Position numbers and translations under genes: made by a program. From Beaufortia kweichowensis (taxonomy: Eukaryota > Chordata > Actinopteri > Cypriniformes > Gastromyzontidae), in the NCBI GenBank assembly GCA_019155185.1, contig CM032811.1, forward strand, positions 5,786,075-5,850,074: 64,000 nt of DNA, read 5' to 3'. The notes under the pieces were generated by a model. That model did no database searches, was not told the origin of the DNA, and was given only the letters and a program-made list of their open reading frames with translations. Numbering within the stretch: the first letter of the stretch is position 1; every line of letters starts with the position of its first letter. This document shows positions 11,704 through 24,538 of the stretch, piece after piece.

Positions 11704-13482
11704 GTGTCTCTGTGTTTAAAAATCGCATCAAAAAAATATCATGCTCCCCCTTTTGGCAAAGTACGGAAATGTTACTGTGGGTACGTGTGTGACCTGGCGT
11801 AGTAACCAGGGACTTTGGGAATGCCGCTTAACCTCGGGGTACTCCAAAAAAATGAAGAAAAAGCCATGTAAAGTCACACAAAATGGAGGTCCGGTGGAAG
11901 GATGAAGAGACCGAATGCCTGCAGCAGCACTCCTTAGAGACATTAAAAGCGTTTGGCGGCTGATAAAGAGAAGCAGGAAAGTCGATAGTAGTCTGAATGA
12001 GAAGAAAGCTTGAAGGGTTAGTCTGAAAATACACAGACACTCCACAAACAAAGCAGATGTCCAACGACCGATCACTGAATCAGAAAGAAAGCAAGATATA
12101 TGTGTAACAGGTCTTAATAAATAATATAAACAACTGACCGGCAGAGAAGTGCAAAAAAAGTATCAGAGAGAAGTGAAAAATCAAAGGAAAGGGATGATTG
12201 AGGTGAAGATAATATTGAATGAAACATGGTATGGGCAGAAGAGTTGACTAACTCTAATTTACATTCACTTAGGCCTACACTTCACCCATGTGATAAAGAT
12301 TTCAGTGTTATTAGAGGCCTAGCAGCTGTTGCATAATGTGTATAACTTTGTATATGTCAGTTTAGAAAAGTTTCAGTGATATCATTCAGTTCACAGTGTG
12401 GGGCAGACATTGTAAATCATTCTGACCACAACCGACATTGCAACATTGCCTTAGGGTGTCATAAATATCAATCATTCGAACACACAGGATCAGCAAAAGA
12501 GGACAGGTGCGTGTGTCAGGTGTTCTTTGCCGTATTAGTAATCTGTCTGAACAGTCTGAATCCTAAGGGGGAACATCTTGTCAGAACATCTTTTGTTTAA
12601 CATATAAGATTCACACTGCACCAGTCTTCAAATTTGCTGTCTGGTGCAAACAACCTTGGTTGCTAGCCAATATCCATCGCTGCATCTCCTGTCAGATATT
12701 TTATGGAGTTCAAGATCATTCACATTTTTCCCAATCTTTCCAATATAGAATCAAGCTTATTAAAACCATTGTGTCCATAATTTTACCAACAACCAAATAC
12801 TGTACTATATATTCAAATCCTTATAATGTTTCTTCACAGGTAGCTACTCTATCACCTTGTAGTAAACTTTCAACTTTAAATGTCGTGATTTTTACCCCTT
12901 TATTGTGATTATGGTAGGTTTTAGGGATGCTGAAGTCTGTACTAAATGCTGAAGCAGCGATGGTCTCCCGTTAGCAACGTCTGTTGTTGTCAGCATGAAC
13001 TTAACTGCCTCTATTGGATGTCATCCAGCTGACAGAGTTTCTGTGTACTTAAGGCCAGACTCATCTCTGTGGTGCTGAATATCAAAAACCTTCTTAAAAT
13101 CTATCCGATCGTACAGGGAGGAGTGTTTATGATACAAGGAAACCTTTGTGTAGTGTGTACACTGAATGCCATGCATCTTAAAACACTATTGCTACACACA
13201 TAGGTAAATACCCAGTTCAATTTGAAATTATTTATTCAGACAAGCAGAAAAAGATACAATAACAAGCTAGTTAATGTATAGCCAACACTTTTTAATTGGA
13301 GATAAGTGCAACAATCCGTTTTTTTAGATTTGTCTGACACAAAACCACTTCCAGGTCCAAACGCTTTATCAGATGCCAAAGGCAAACAACAAATAATGCA
13401 AACTAACCATGATCCTAACCTTAATCTCAATAGCAGAATGGTCTGTTTTGTGTGAATTGTGACCTTAGCAAGCTACAGTATT
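11704..13482. other. Unique sequence, about 1.8 kb
   Basis: No gene recognised. The longest minus-strand frame (about 115 codons, 11728-12075) is hydrophobic and Phe/Leu-rich but has no domain and no splice context, and I regard it as chance. No known repeat family was identified. Confidence 0.5.
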
Positions 13483-13763
13483 TTAACCTGTTAACATGTT
13501 ATTTCCCTTTTCACTTTCATATTTTATAGTTGAATTTTAATCTAATAATGACAAACTATAAATTGATGGAAAGGTCTAAGACTCAAGATGAACTATTTGA
13601 CAAATTTTTATAACAATAAACATAATAAAAAATATATAATACATTTTAATGGTAATGTAATTTATAATTTTTTTAAAGACTTAAAAAACTTTGAAAAATA
13701 TCTTATGTCTTATGTCATTTTCATGTGTATGCTCAATTACTGCTGCGACAGTTAACAGGTTAA
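13483..13763 (+). mobile_element. Family A TTAA-type MITE, intact reference copy
   Basis: This is the best preserved copy. TTAA at 13483-13486 and at 13760-13763 flank a 273-bp body whose ends are CCTGTTAAC and GTTAACAGG, perfect inverted repeats. The right subterminal 'gctgcgacag' corresponds to the GTGACAG of other copies. The interior has the shared blocks 'aatgacaaactataaattga' and 'tcatgtgtatgctcaatt'. Exact TTAA duplication is the hallmark of piggyBac-superfamily transposition, so a piggyBac-dependent MITE is the most likely class; this is inferred from the termini. Confidence 0.88.
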
Positions 13764-16078
13764 AGATCCGCTATTTAAGAAGATAGGACTTTGTCTTGTA
13801 TGATTGAAATAGCTACCTAAATATGTCCGTCCAATGCGGTAATTTTTCTTAAATGAACAAAGATTAAAAATGTTTAGATTTACTGCCCTATTGTGTCACC
13901 TCTCAGAAAGTTTACCTATTTGTCAAGTGGGAGAAATCATATGTGTCACTTTGTTGACATTATCGCCCCGTTGTGCAATTTCGCTGTGATTCTTTAACAG
14001 ACTTCCCTAAGCATTCACTGCATTCACTTCCAGCACTTTGATGTCTCAGCTCACATAAAAAGCCATTTTTCCGGACACTATTCGAGGGACTGGAGACTGT
14101 TTGAGGTACTAAAGAGCAAAGACAAATGCATTAGGTAATCATTTCTTAAGGGGATGCTTTTTCTTCTTTACTGAATTTCCTTAACTGTGCCCAGTTTGAT
14201 GCTCTCAAAGCATCTTTTATATTTGAAAAGCCCATTGTCTTCCGCAAGGGCTTATCCTAAAGTCCTTTTATATAATCTTCATACATAATCATTCCAAGAA
14301 TTGTGCCTAAAAACATTTTATTTTAGAATTATGTGACTTAAACATGTAAACAAATAATGGGTTGCAAAATGTAACTCAAATAGCAACCATAAAAATCTAA
14401 CTAAATGATGTTTAGTGCTTGCAAAAAATCCTGTTTGGCTTAGTGTTTGTATCAATTACACTGTAGCTTTGTTCTTTTTATAGAAGTAATCCATATATCT
14501 CAACAACAGCCATATGTAGTATGACAAGTGCCAGATGGCTCAGTGGGCACCCAGCGATGCAACTGTGCTGTCCAAACATAAATGTTGACCTTTAAACACA
14601 ATCCCTTAGATGAACAAAGAAAGACAAGTTAACAGGACAGAGAAAGTGTAAACAGTGATGATTGTGTGCAACTTTGGAGACCGTAGAGCAATTGTCACCT
14701 ACATTTACTGCCTGTTTTAAAGTGGTTGCCAGATATGTAATTTTATGCCTATAATTAAGTGGCTGCTTTTCTCCGTAAATGGAGTTACTGATGGAACATT
14801 TGTGGAACTGATATGAAACATTTATGCATCACATTGGTATCGTGTTGTTCGTGTTGTGAATCAAAGCAACACCAGATGTGCAGGCCGGGGTGCAACCAAA
14901 CACAAGCTTTTAGCTGTGGTGAAATACATCTACAATCTTTGAATATTTTCTCGCTTGACCCAGTGTGATATTTTGTGGAGGCATTGAAAGCATATACAGG
15001 TACATACTGTATATATTGCAAAACTTACACTATACAGTATAAATTTGTACTGTTACGTAATTTAAGGTCGTTTCCTAGACTCAAAGCAAACCTTTAACCT
15101 TATTTATTGATGTGATTCAATGGTTAAATAAAATTTAATATAACTGTAACGATATATGGTAATATAATTTTTTGCTGGGAAATTCAACCCAAAAATATTT
15201 TATATGTTATACAATCATATAGTAATGCCTGTAATCCAGTGAATGAAATACTTATTAAAATATTATTTTAATATTTACTATTTTAATTGGATGTTAATGG
15301 ATACTATGATTATTCATCACACATAAATAGTAAGTCTGTCATCAATAACAAATCTAACAAATCTGTAATAGTTAAAGGCTCAAAATAGTAATATGCTGTA
15401 AATATGATTTAATAAAAGTGATTAAAAGTCATTGTGCCAAGTTGCAACAATATACTGTCATATTACCTGCCTTAGTTTTCCAAGAATGTCACATGATTAA
15501 AGCAGAACATTTAAAAAAATAATGTAATTCCCTAAAAATAATTTTATAAAGGGTAACTAATGTCATAATGTCAAAAACTGTAACAGGGCATCAGGTGAAA
15601 GTTTTCGGTGTAAAGAGTGCTGTTATAATGGGATACGTTTTAAGTAGCGTTTAACCATCTGACAATTCTCTTTTTTTATTATGGAGCACTACTCAACTAC
15701 TAAACACAAAAAATTATAATAATAATTAAACCAATAACCAAACACTATTTAGTAGAACAATTCCAGTATAACCTTTTTCACAGTGCTCGACCCCTGCGTG
15801 CTCCAAAAGTGAAGTTTCTGTATCCTCGCACCTTCATGCGTCTCTATGGGGCTCTTTCTGCAGACCTGGTGAAACTGGCAAAGTAGGAAACACAGCAGGC
15901 ATAGTCTTGTACAGATAAAGGGTGGAACTTTATTTGAGTACAGTGCTGGTAGAAAACCACCACCCAGGAGCAGTAAAAGACTCATAGTCTCTTAAATTAG
16001 AACTGGGAAAGAACCAGGCAAAAGGCAGGAGGTTGAAAGAATCTGTCTTAAAGATAAATAGGCCTTTTCCACCCAAAA
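13764..16078. other. Unique AT-rich sequence, about 2.3 kb
   Basis: No gene, RNA or recognised repeat. Several palindromic TACTGTA/TACAGTA motifs occur near 15005-15050 but form no clear element. Confidence 0.5.
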
Positions 16079-16225
16079 GGATGTAACTCAGTTGGTAGAA
16101 CATTGTGCTAACAATGCCAAGATCATGAATCTGATTCCCGGGGAAAACACACGCTGAGAGAATGTGCGTGTGTGTGCCAGTTGAATATACTGTAAGTTGG
16201 TTTGGCTGGTAAAAATGAGGCTTAG
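16079..16225 (+). repeat. tRNA-derived SINE with recognisable head
   Basis: The head 'gtaactcagttggtagaa' is a tRNA-type A box (compare TRGCTCAGTTGGT), followed about 30 nt later by 'tgaatctgattccc', a degenerate B box. A decayed tail, 'actgtaagttggtttggct', ends the unit. It is a dead pol III retroposon, not a functional tRNA: the B box is broken by an insertion and no cloverleaf can be drawn. Confidence 0.7.
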
Positions 16226-16768
16226 TTTTGGATCTCATTGCTTCCTTATTTTATACACCTGTCTGATGTTTGTGCGAAGGCAAATACAGCGCAGATGTTT
16301 CTGCTGTTTTCTGTTGCATAAAAGAAGCTTTCATGACTGCAAATCACTGACATATATGAAATAAACAACCCTCATTATCTTACATAACCACAGATCTACC
16401 TCTCTCTCATCACATATGGTCAGTGTGCATCAGATGTGTATTAGAATATTGATTCTGTAAGTAGCTTGAAAGCATTTTAATGTTTTTTAATGTGTACGAT
16501 AACTACCTTGCAGAGATCTAATTTAGTCTGCAATAGATCTCAGGTCTTGCAAGTGTATAGAAATGATTTTATGGTGTAATTCTCTTTACAAGGACTTACA
16601 GCACACAGGCTTAAGATGCAGAAGTGTATATAAATAAATGTGTGTGTGTTTTAGATTTAGTTCTTTAAGGACTTGAACATGTTGTAGAAGGAATGATAGA
16701 TTATTAAGGTTCATGTCAAAATTAAATATATATTGTGATCTGTACTGTAAACGCTGGCGATCAGGTAT
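16226..16768. other. Unique sequence without recognised gene
   Basis: No gene or repeat recognised apart from a short TG run near 16640. Confidence 0.45.
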
Positions 16769-16931
16769 GATTTGAAAACCTACCTCAGTGATGTGATATT
16801 TTATGTGATATTGATTGTACTGTAATCTGTATCTCTCTAAATCTCTCTCTGGCTCTCTCTCTCTCTCTCTCTCTCTGATTTGAAACTCTCTCTCTCTCAG
16901 TGATGTGATATTTTATGTGATATTGATTGTA
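16769..16931. repeat. Tandem duplication flanking a (CT)12 microsatellite
   Basis: A 35-bp block beginning TCAGTGATGTGATATTTTAT occurs identically at 16785-16819 and 16897-16931. A shared 'gatttgaaa' precedes both copies (16769 and 16877). The (CT) run at 16853-16876 lies between them. This is a tandem duplication with a unit of about 110 bp in which the microsatellite has expanded. Confidence 0.9.
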
Positions 16932-18839
16932 TGTAAACTTTCCTCCCCCCCCCAGCATCACTGGGATATTATATCCCTCATTTCCCATGTTTAAATGACC
17001 ATAGGGAAAACTCAAAATATCAGATTGATAATAAACCACATTACAGTTTGAGCTTTATGGGAAACGATCTGTGTATTATGATGGAATTCCCTACTTGATC
17101 TCACAGGAAAATGGGAAAACCCATCCTTAACTATACAGTACCTCTAAACCTAACATCACAAAGAAAACACGAGGAAACGGGAAATCACATGACAAGCATA
17201 TAGATATGTATATATATATGAACAAATAAATTAAAGGCATAACAAAAACAAAACACAAACCTGGGCATATACAAACTCTTAGTTGTGAATAGCCATGAGA
17301 TTGTATTGGAAGTCCCAGCAATATCAAAACTAAGAAATTGTCATGAAGCTAGATTCACAGTTTGCTAATGCACATTTTGTTCGATAATGTATAACACCAT
17401 TATTGATATGAAAAATTAATGACTCACCAATTTGTGATGACTCTCTCCAACACCCATTGTTTCTCTTTTTATTGTGTTTTTTTATTGTTGTTATTTGTGT
17501 CTTATTCTAAGTCTGCGAAGTGAGATGGTTTTATTAACTGTGAGTATATTCACATACTGAGTGAAAATGTGAAAGTAGATACAGTATAACATACACATAG
17601 GTAGCTTCATGTCCCCTGTGGATTTCTGTATATTCAGGGAAATGTCCAGGGAGTTAAAAAGAAAAATATGAGAGCACAGTAGAGCCATATGGTGTAATAA
17701 TGTACTGTAAGTAACCCTGTAGCACATTTTAAAGACTGTTTGCATTCTATTTGTGTTCATTGTTTATGCTTAGAAGGGTGACGCTGACACGCAGTTGTGT
17801 AGGTGTAGGGAAAACTATTGGATATTATTTTGAAATGGTTATAGTTCTTAGGAGATTTAAACAGAAGATTGAGTGATTTTTTTTTGTTTGTTTGTTTTTG
17901 ACAGGTTAGATGCTTTATTATCTTCCTTACTAGATGTACTGGGTAATTCAATGTGAGTGAATTATCTTTCTTATTGTGAGAATAAAAAAATGCTATTTTG
18001 CATCCCAAACTCAATAAAAAGTAAGATGCGCAATACAGAAATGTCTTCATTTGGTTGGTTTTGATGGTTTTGCCAGCAATGATGTTTTCTTTGTTCCTTA
18101 GAATATTCTACAATCCTATGTGTGATAAATAAGCACTATAGAGTTTAAATATGTTTTAATTGTATCTCTGAAATAACATTATATGTGTATTTATGTCTAA
18201 GCTCATTTAAAGAAAGATCAATTGATTGTTAGATAATTAGATGTGACATTAGGTGCCTTGAAAGCCGGACTTTTTTGACTGACTGGACAGGAAAGCATTA
18301 TGTTTGTATTGTAACAGAGTTAAAGCTGTGTTTTTGTATATAGATGAGTGTTGCAATTTCTATTTTGTATATTCATTTTGATTTCAAACCACACCTCCGT
18401 TTTGGTTGGTTAAGCACCATGTTTCTGCATCCTTTGTGACTTGCTCTGCAGACATTTTTATTTGTTGACTTGCACACCCGGCCAACTTTTCATGAGCAGT
18501 TCTCCTAACCTAACCTTCTCTGAGATTAACAAATTATGACAGCTTGGTCCCAGCACAACAAACAGTAAACAGTAGCAAGAATAACAAAGCCATTCGAGAA
18601 CAGTGGCTGAACTCTTTCCACAGTATATCTTAATCGGGTTTTATTACTGTAAGAGACTATTATTGTGATGAAATGTGCCCAGTTTCTATAAACCATTTCG
18701 TTTTATTGTAACATAAAGGATCCGAATGTTCAGATGTTTGAACATTTACGACCTACACCGCTGCACATGTCATTCTCTGCCTTATTAGAAGTGGACAGGC
18801 ACGCTGTGACGCTATGAATTATCAAGGGCTCATCTGTGG
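16932..18839. other. Unique AT-rich sequence, about 1.9 kb
   Basis: No gene recognised. It includes a poly-C run (about 16945-16954) and a T/GTTT-rich run (17879-17897). Confidence 0.5.
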
Positions 18840-19420
18840 AGATCTAACATAGCCACACACCTTTCGGTAACATTGTTGTGATTCTTAATTTCACGGCCTG
18901 CTGCCCCCCAAGCCAAGACCTGATTTCGGATCAGGTCAAAGCACCACCGGGACACCCTGAGGACAGCGTCAGTACACAGAAAGAAATAAAAACAAAGAGA
19001 CACTTAGGAATACCCAAACACCACAGTGAAAGATAAATAAAATCAACCCATCTGCAGGCCAAGATTCACAATTCAATAGGGGATGATCAAAGGTTAGACG
19101 TCTATGGAAATGTAATGACTTTTGTCTGGGAGGGCAGCTTTGCCTCATTACGGCACTTTGAGCGAGAAGAGCTCTGTTAAGCGCTTCTTAATCTGTCCTA
19201 GGGCTGTTGTGTTTTAGCACACATCGGAGGCTAAGTGAATGAAGAGCTGATCTTTAGTGCAGAATGGCATGGGGCTCAGACATATGAGCAGAGATCAGAA
19301 AGTCCAAGAAATGCTTTAGTTTAGTTTCGTAGAGGTGAATCCAATTATATTTGCAGAGGGCAATTAAACAGCTGTATGAATGAGGGCTGTAGAGTAATCA
19401 TACATTATAAATGCTCTGCT
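18840..19420. promoter_or_regulatory. Candidate regulatory element
   Basis: Unique and moderately GC-rich, with no repeat signature. It contains a TCF/LEF-type ATCAAAGG (about 19086), 'acctgatttcggatcaggtc' near 18918 (an interrupted palindrome of CCTGAT/ATCAGG), and CTCATTACGG and CCAATTATA motifs. The complexity and mixed composition differ from the neighbouring AT-rich DNA. Conservation is untested. Confidence 0.25.
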
Positions 19421-19703
19421 TTGTTCAGAGGGGCTTATTTCACACTCGGTAGATTGCTTTACAGCACCAAGCTGTTAAACTTCAGGGATCTTATATGCTT
19501 ATTTGGATATTTGCAAGGCAGTTTAGTACTGTGACAATATCACACAGAAAAGGATCACAGCCAGTACCTATTTCTTGTATTTTTATTCTCTTTGTTTAAC
19601 TGGTAGAAGTTATGGTTCAATTTTCAAAACACATACTAAAAATAGAAGGCATTAAATTGACTTCCTTTATAAATACAATATAAAATTGAACAAAAATGTA
19701 AGT
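19421..19703. other. Unique sequence without recognised gene
   Basis: Nothing recognised. Confidence 0.4.
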
Positions 19704-20160
19704 TTAACCCGATAACTGTCACTGCACATATTGAGCATTCACATGACATTTATTTTCATTCATAGATTTTTTTTTTACATTTTTATTTTATTTTTATTGT
19801 CATGAAAATTTGTCGAATATTTATTCCATCAATATATAGTTTGTCATGATTAGATTATAATTTAACTATGCACTAAACTAAAACATCTTTAATTTTTAGG
19901 TATTAGATATTTTCTCAAACATTTTTAACATATTTTTTAAAAATTATTTTATTTTAGGTATTTTTATAAATTACAGTAACATTACCATTTTTTTTCGCTT
20001 ATGTTTATTGTTATGAAAATTTGTCAAATATTTCATCTCGACACTTATACTTTTCCATTAATTTATAGTTTGTCATGATAAGATTAAAATTCAACTATGA
20101 AATGTTAAAGTGAATAGTGAAATAACATAAGTGTTCCTCCTGAGGAACGGTGACAGTTCG
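19704..20160 (-). mobile_element. Family A MITE, compound double copy
   Basis: TTAA then CCCGATAACTGTCACTGC opens a reverse-orientation copy. The family block 'atagtttgtcatgattagat' appears at about 19838 and again (with 'gataagat') at about 20076, so two partial copies are joined head-to-tail. The far end retains a perfect 16-bp palindrome GTTCCTCCTGAGGAAC (20133-20148) followed by GGTGACAGTT. At 457 bp it is much longer than the 273-bp reference copy. Confidence 0.8.
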
Positions 20161-21200
20161 TGAACTTTATAATACAACCTTCTTAACAGATGTATAATAT
20201 TCCTCTAACATCAGCTAGTAATTTTTTGCCATATCATTAACATTAAAACACGGATGTAACGTTGATGAAGAAACACTCTCAATCCTGCGCTCGCTCTACT
20301 TCAAACAGACGAAATAAGCCAGACAGGTGGAGAATAATTTAAGGTACTTTAAATGTATATGGGGCATGTTGCCTGATTTAGTCTACCTGCTTGCACTGCA
20401 AATCAGCCTTCTTCCTTAAAATCCTGATGATTGAGGATCAGCACCTGTGAGAAACATGAGATATATGTCGAATGTCATATTAAATAAGGTCAAGACTATC
20501 AAAAGTTATATACATGATGTTATTAATACAGTTTTTAATAGAAACTATTCCAAGAACTAGATGTTGGGAGCACATCTATGCTGCATTAAAATATGTTGTC
20601 TAGGTAGGCTAGGTTTTGGATCAGCTTCAATCATAAGACTTTCGTAGAGTCTCAGAGGCCAGAAAACAGCAAGTAGGTCAGACTGGAACAATTGTAATAC
20701 ACTGAATGTCACATACAAGTTATGAGACTTTTGTGATGGTTTCACTTTGTGAGACAGGAGATTTAAATTTAAGATAATATAAGATATAAGATACTAATGA
20801 AATTGTCTCTGGACATCTAATATTTTCCTCCAGCTGTCTAAAGTTTTGATGTCTTTGAAATCAAAATCATATCTATATTGAATCATTGTTGGTTTAAAGT
20901 TCAAATAAATGAGTGACGCCTACACCGTCATGCAAGATTTATAATTGCTATGATGTCAGGGACAATTTTAATACTAGTTAAATAATAAAAATTGTCTGAC
21001 TGAATTCAAATTAAATCTTAAAAATGCATGAATATTAATCACAGTATTCAAAGTAGATGAGTGCTTGAAGAAACTGTTGGCAACTAGTTTCAAAGCATTT
21101 TAATCTAGGTTTACTTTAATCACTTTAAACGCTCTTGACAGCTAAAAGAATGACTACCATATACAGGTGAAAACTCTTTAGGAACTTTAATTTTGAAACT
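20161..21200. other. Unique sequence, about 1 kb
   Basis: No gene or repeat family recognised. Confidence 0.45.
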
Positions 21201-21480
21201 GTGTTTGTATTATGTATGTTGTGACTTCTTGTTGTAGTCCTGTTCATGTACTTTTGTGTTTCTTTTGTTACTCTGTCCTAATTGTATCCTGGTCTGTCTT
21301 TTTACCTCTGATTGTGTTTATACACACACATTAATTTGCCCTATTCCTGTCTATGTTTTATGTTCCTCGTTCATACCTTTAGAATTATATTTGACATTTT
21401 TTATATATTTTTTTATTAAATGTATTTATTTCATAATCGATTTGCATTGAGATCCTGTAACCCTTGTTCTTTTTTTGTGG
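21201..21480 (+). repeat. T-rich segment resembling a decayed LTR
   Basis: The stretch runs from 'gttgtgacttcttgttgtag' through a pyrimidine-rich middle to a polyadenylation-like 'attaaatgt' and 'gagatcctgtaaccc'. Its layout resembles the two LTR-like elements at 24991 and 36663, but no termini or target duplication can be fixed. It may be only T-rich unique DNA. Confidence 0.2.
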
Positions 21481-23716
21481 ACAATCTGATGTTTACTGTA
21501 AAATATATTATTTCAGTCTATTAATGGTACAGTTATATTTGGAATATATTAATGTTTCTTATATCAAAAGACTTCTGGTAGATTTGTAGTAGAATGTGAC
21601 TTAATGCTGAGTATAAATAAGGTTTGATTTACTTTTACATTTTTATATTGAACAAGCCTTTGGTTATGGAGGAAAAGAAGTCATTGTTGTTCGTTTATCA
21701 TCTCTGAAGCTTATTGGTTTGATAGACGTATTTCAACGCAGATTTTTTGTAAACCTGTCACAATGCATTTCATCTTAAAAAGGCTTTCATTAAAGGGTGG
21801 ATGACACTACAACAAATCTGCAATCTGTTGGAGCTGTGAATTATAGTCGTAGTAGAGAAAAATGGTCCAAAATTTTGACAACCCATATTCAGCATCTCAT
21901 ACCCATTGTTTTGAAACACTTTTGTACAGTCTACAATTTGTAGTTTTGTGATCATTAAATAGGCTTCCATAGTTATGCATTATAATATGACACTTAATAG
22001 ACTTGCTTTGGATTGCTTTGGATTTCTGCTTTTTGCTCATTAAGCTGAACCCCAGCAAAACAAGCACACATGATCTTCAGATATGCAAAATCTCAGCTTT
22101 TTTCTTTCAGTTTCTCACAATGTCCTGTAACATCTGCATGCATGCACAAAATGATCTAAATTATCTATCAAAACCTCCAGTTTGATGGATATTACCTTAA
22201 TGCAGAGCTTGGAAACAATCAAGGTTGAGATCATAAACAGCAAAACCTAATCCATCTCAAATTTCAGCCAGCCGGACAATTTATTTTAGAGTGAGGAAAT
22301 GATCGAACGCTCTCTCTCTCTCTATCTCCATCTCATTTCACATGCCAGGCCAGTTTACAGCATCCATTTCAAAATATCTCTTCCTCTCAAGTGATTCTGA
22401 CAGCATTTAACATATTCAAAAATATTAGATATGTCAGGGACAGAGACGGATAATGACAAAAGAGTGACGTGCAAGCGTAAAAGCGACAAATAAATTTGTG
22501 TTTTAACATGCTTTGATGTCTGCTGAAAATAGACATGGACGAAGTCACCAACACATTGATGATGATTTACAACATCCGTTTCTGAAATTTAAATTGGCTG
22601 AGTGATGAAAGATGCAGTCTTGAGACCAAAAGTAAGAAAATGAAGAGGACAATTTCCATTTAATTAACGGAAATTAGATTTTCTGTCCTTATCACTTTTA
22701 CAGGCGTCTAGACTGTTTGGAGCAGAGAAGATTAAATGAATATCTCTGCTATAAATGTGAGCAAGTTTACTTTTGCCACAACAAGTTCACCACATAGATG
22801 TTAAGTTCTGAATGATTAAAACTGCATTTTTACTGGTAAGAAACATCTCAACCAAACAAACAACATTGTTTGTTGTTATTGCTGCCCTAAGGTTTGGGCA
22901 AAGATAAAATGCAAAGAGATATATTTTTTATTTTATTTTTCCTCCCCAGGGAATTACAAGCAACACATTATTGACCAAGATTTGGAAACAAAATAATCTC
23001 ATAGCTAAAATACACCTGAAAAACTCTTAAAAAAGGATACTCTGGTGTTTGCCTCTAACAGTCTGTGGCTGTCTGTAAACCAGCACCTGTGGGATTGTTT
23101 TTGTGAGCTCAACCCGTGGGCAATCATAGCTGTCATCGGACTCCAGAATATGAAGAGGAGGTTGTCAAATTTACCACATGGATGGGTGGCAGCAGGGGAA
23201 AATTATGCCGTTTGAGATGGTGGAAACTAAAAGAAGGAGAGTGTAAATATCAAAGTATTTGAAAACCTTGAAAAAGCTTATTTTCAGCTGTAGGAGCAGA
23301 GGTTTATAAGTAGAAGCCCTAATGGAACGGTACAGCCATGAAGAGAGACGCGCTAGTTTAAGATCAGAGACAGGAAAGAATGAGTGCATTTTACAAACTT
23401 ATGCAGGACTTTTTCAATACAAATGAAAAGCATAACCCAATGACTTTCAGGGATTGGTCAGTAAATGTTTATGGTCAAACTAAAACAACGGTATGAAAAG
23501 AATTGAAACGAAAAGAAAAACGCTTTATTACGTGTAAACCATTTTATTATTGGTTTTTATTGGTTATGTTGTAGCTGGATTGGCTCACTTTCTTTAATAG
23601 AAACTATTCAGCTCTTTCTACCAAAGTACATAGCAACTGGAGCTGTCATGCTCAAAAAATGACATTTCAGATAGTATCAGCTGATTTGTGTGGAATGGGT
23701 GTCTTGAGGAGCCATC
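21481..23716. other. Unique AT-rich sequence, about 2.2 kb
   Basis: No gene recognised. A short (TC) run lies at about 22310-22322. Nothing else stands out. Confidence 0.5.
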
Positions 23717-23766
23717 TTACATTTACATTTATTCATGTAGCAGATACTCTCATCCAAAGCAAACTT
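23717..23766 (-). repeat. SINE tail fragment
   Basis: 'ttacatttacatttattcat' followed by 'gtagcagatactctcatccaaagc' is the reverse complement of the conserved SINE tail (compare GCTTTGGATAAAAGTGTCTG). The head is absent. Confidence 0.7.
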
Positions 23767-23923
23767 TTTATTTAAAAAGCCGAAAATAAACATAATCTAC
23801 AAAGATATGTTTACAAGTAGGACTAGAGTTTACTACATGTAACACAAGTGCAAATGAATTAGAGATTTCAGACAATATTCCCTTTAATTTCAACATTGCA
23901 GCTCTCTGAAATTGGCCTCCACC

Positions 23924-23999
23924 ACAGCCATTTACCCTCAATTAGTAAAATTACATTAATTAATAAGACCATTGTGACACAAAACACATCTTCAAATCG
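23924..23999. repeat. 76-bp direct repeat, copy 1
   Basis: It begins 'acagccatttaccctcaatt' and matches 24539-24614 at 74 of 76 positions by my reading. The sequence matches no mobile family I recognise, so it looks like a local duplication of unique DNA. Confidence 0.9.
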
Positions 24000-24094
24000 A
24001 CGGTTTTGCTTGTTTTGCATTAGATCCACAATCAAGAAGCAAAAAGCATCTTTTTCCATTGATCACTGAATGATATTTCCATAGATTTTAATAT

Positions 24095-24310
24095 TTTGGT
24101 AACACTTTACAATACACTTTACAGGTTTTTAGCATTTACTAATGCATTTCTAACTACAAACGTTGTACCTGTTAACATTGGGTAATGCAATGGTTCGGCA
24201 ATAACAACAAATAACTTTAACAAAGAATAATAATAATAGTTTATGTTAGATTACGCATTTACCAATGTCTCTAATATTTTAATTTATCACATAATGCAAA
24301 TTCCTATGAG
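24095..24310. mobile_element. Short DNA element, GGTAACACTTTACAATA type (family E)
   Basis: It opens 'tttggtaacactttacaata' and continues with 'tagcatttactaatgcattt' and AC/GTTAAC-rich sequence. This matches an abundant non-autonomous DNA repeat in fish genomes; a second, more complete copy lies at 37879-38160. Family assignment (possibly hAT-like) is from memory and unverified. Confidence 0.55.
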
Positions 24311-24338
24311 ATTAGACTGAAATAACCAGAAAAAAGAA

Positions 24339-24538
24339 AAAAGAGCATGTGATCTCACCGCAAACTTTAAGCGTAAAGCACTCACATGTTGTTTAATGTG
24401 TCTAATTGGTACTGAAATGCACAACAGGCGGCGGCGCTACATCTTAAGGCTCCGAGACTACCGGCGCTCTTTTAGAGCAGCTTTCGCCGTTGAACAGCAG
24501 CCAAATCACTGTCACAACAAGCCTTTACTAACTCTATT
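24339..24538. other. GC-rich unique patch between the direct repeats
   Basis: A conspicuous CpG-containing stretch ('caggcggcggcgctac', 'accggcgctcttttagagc') stands out from AT-rich surroundings. No frame or motif explains it; it could be a fragment of an unrecognised transposon or retrocopy. Confidence 0.35.

Noticed and set aside
11728..12075. 115-codon minus-strand frame
   Set aside because: Low complexity in Phe/Leu/Ser, no domain, no splice sites, and an alternative overlapping frame of similar length; consistent with chance.
16079..16150. Possible tRNA gene
   Set aside because: A and B boxes are recognisable but the cloverleaf is not and a SINE tail follows; it is a SINE head.
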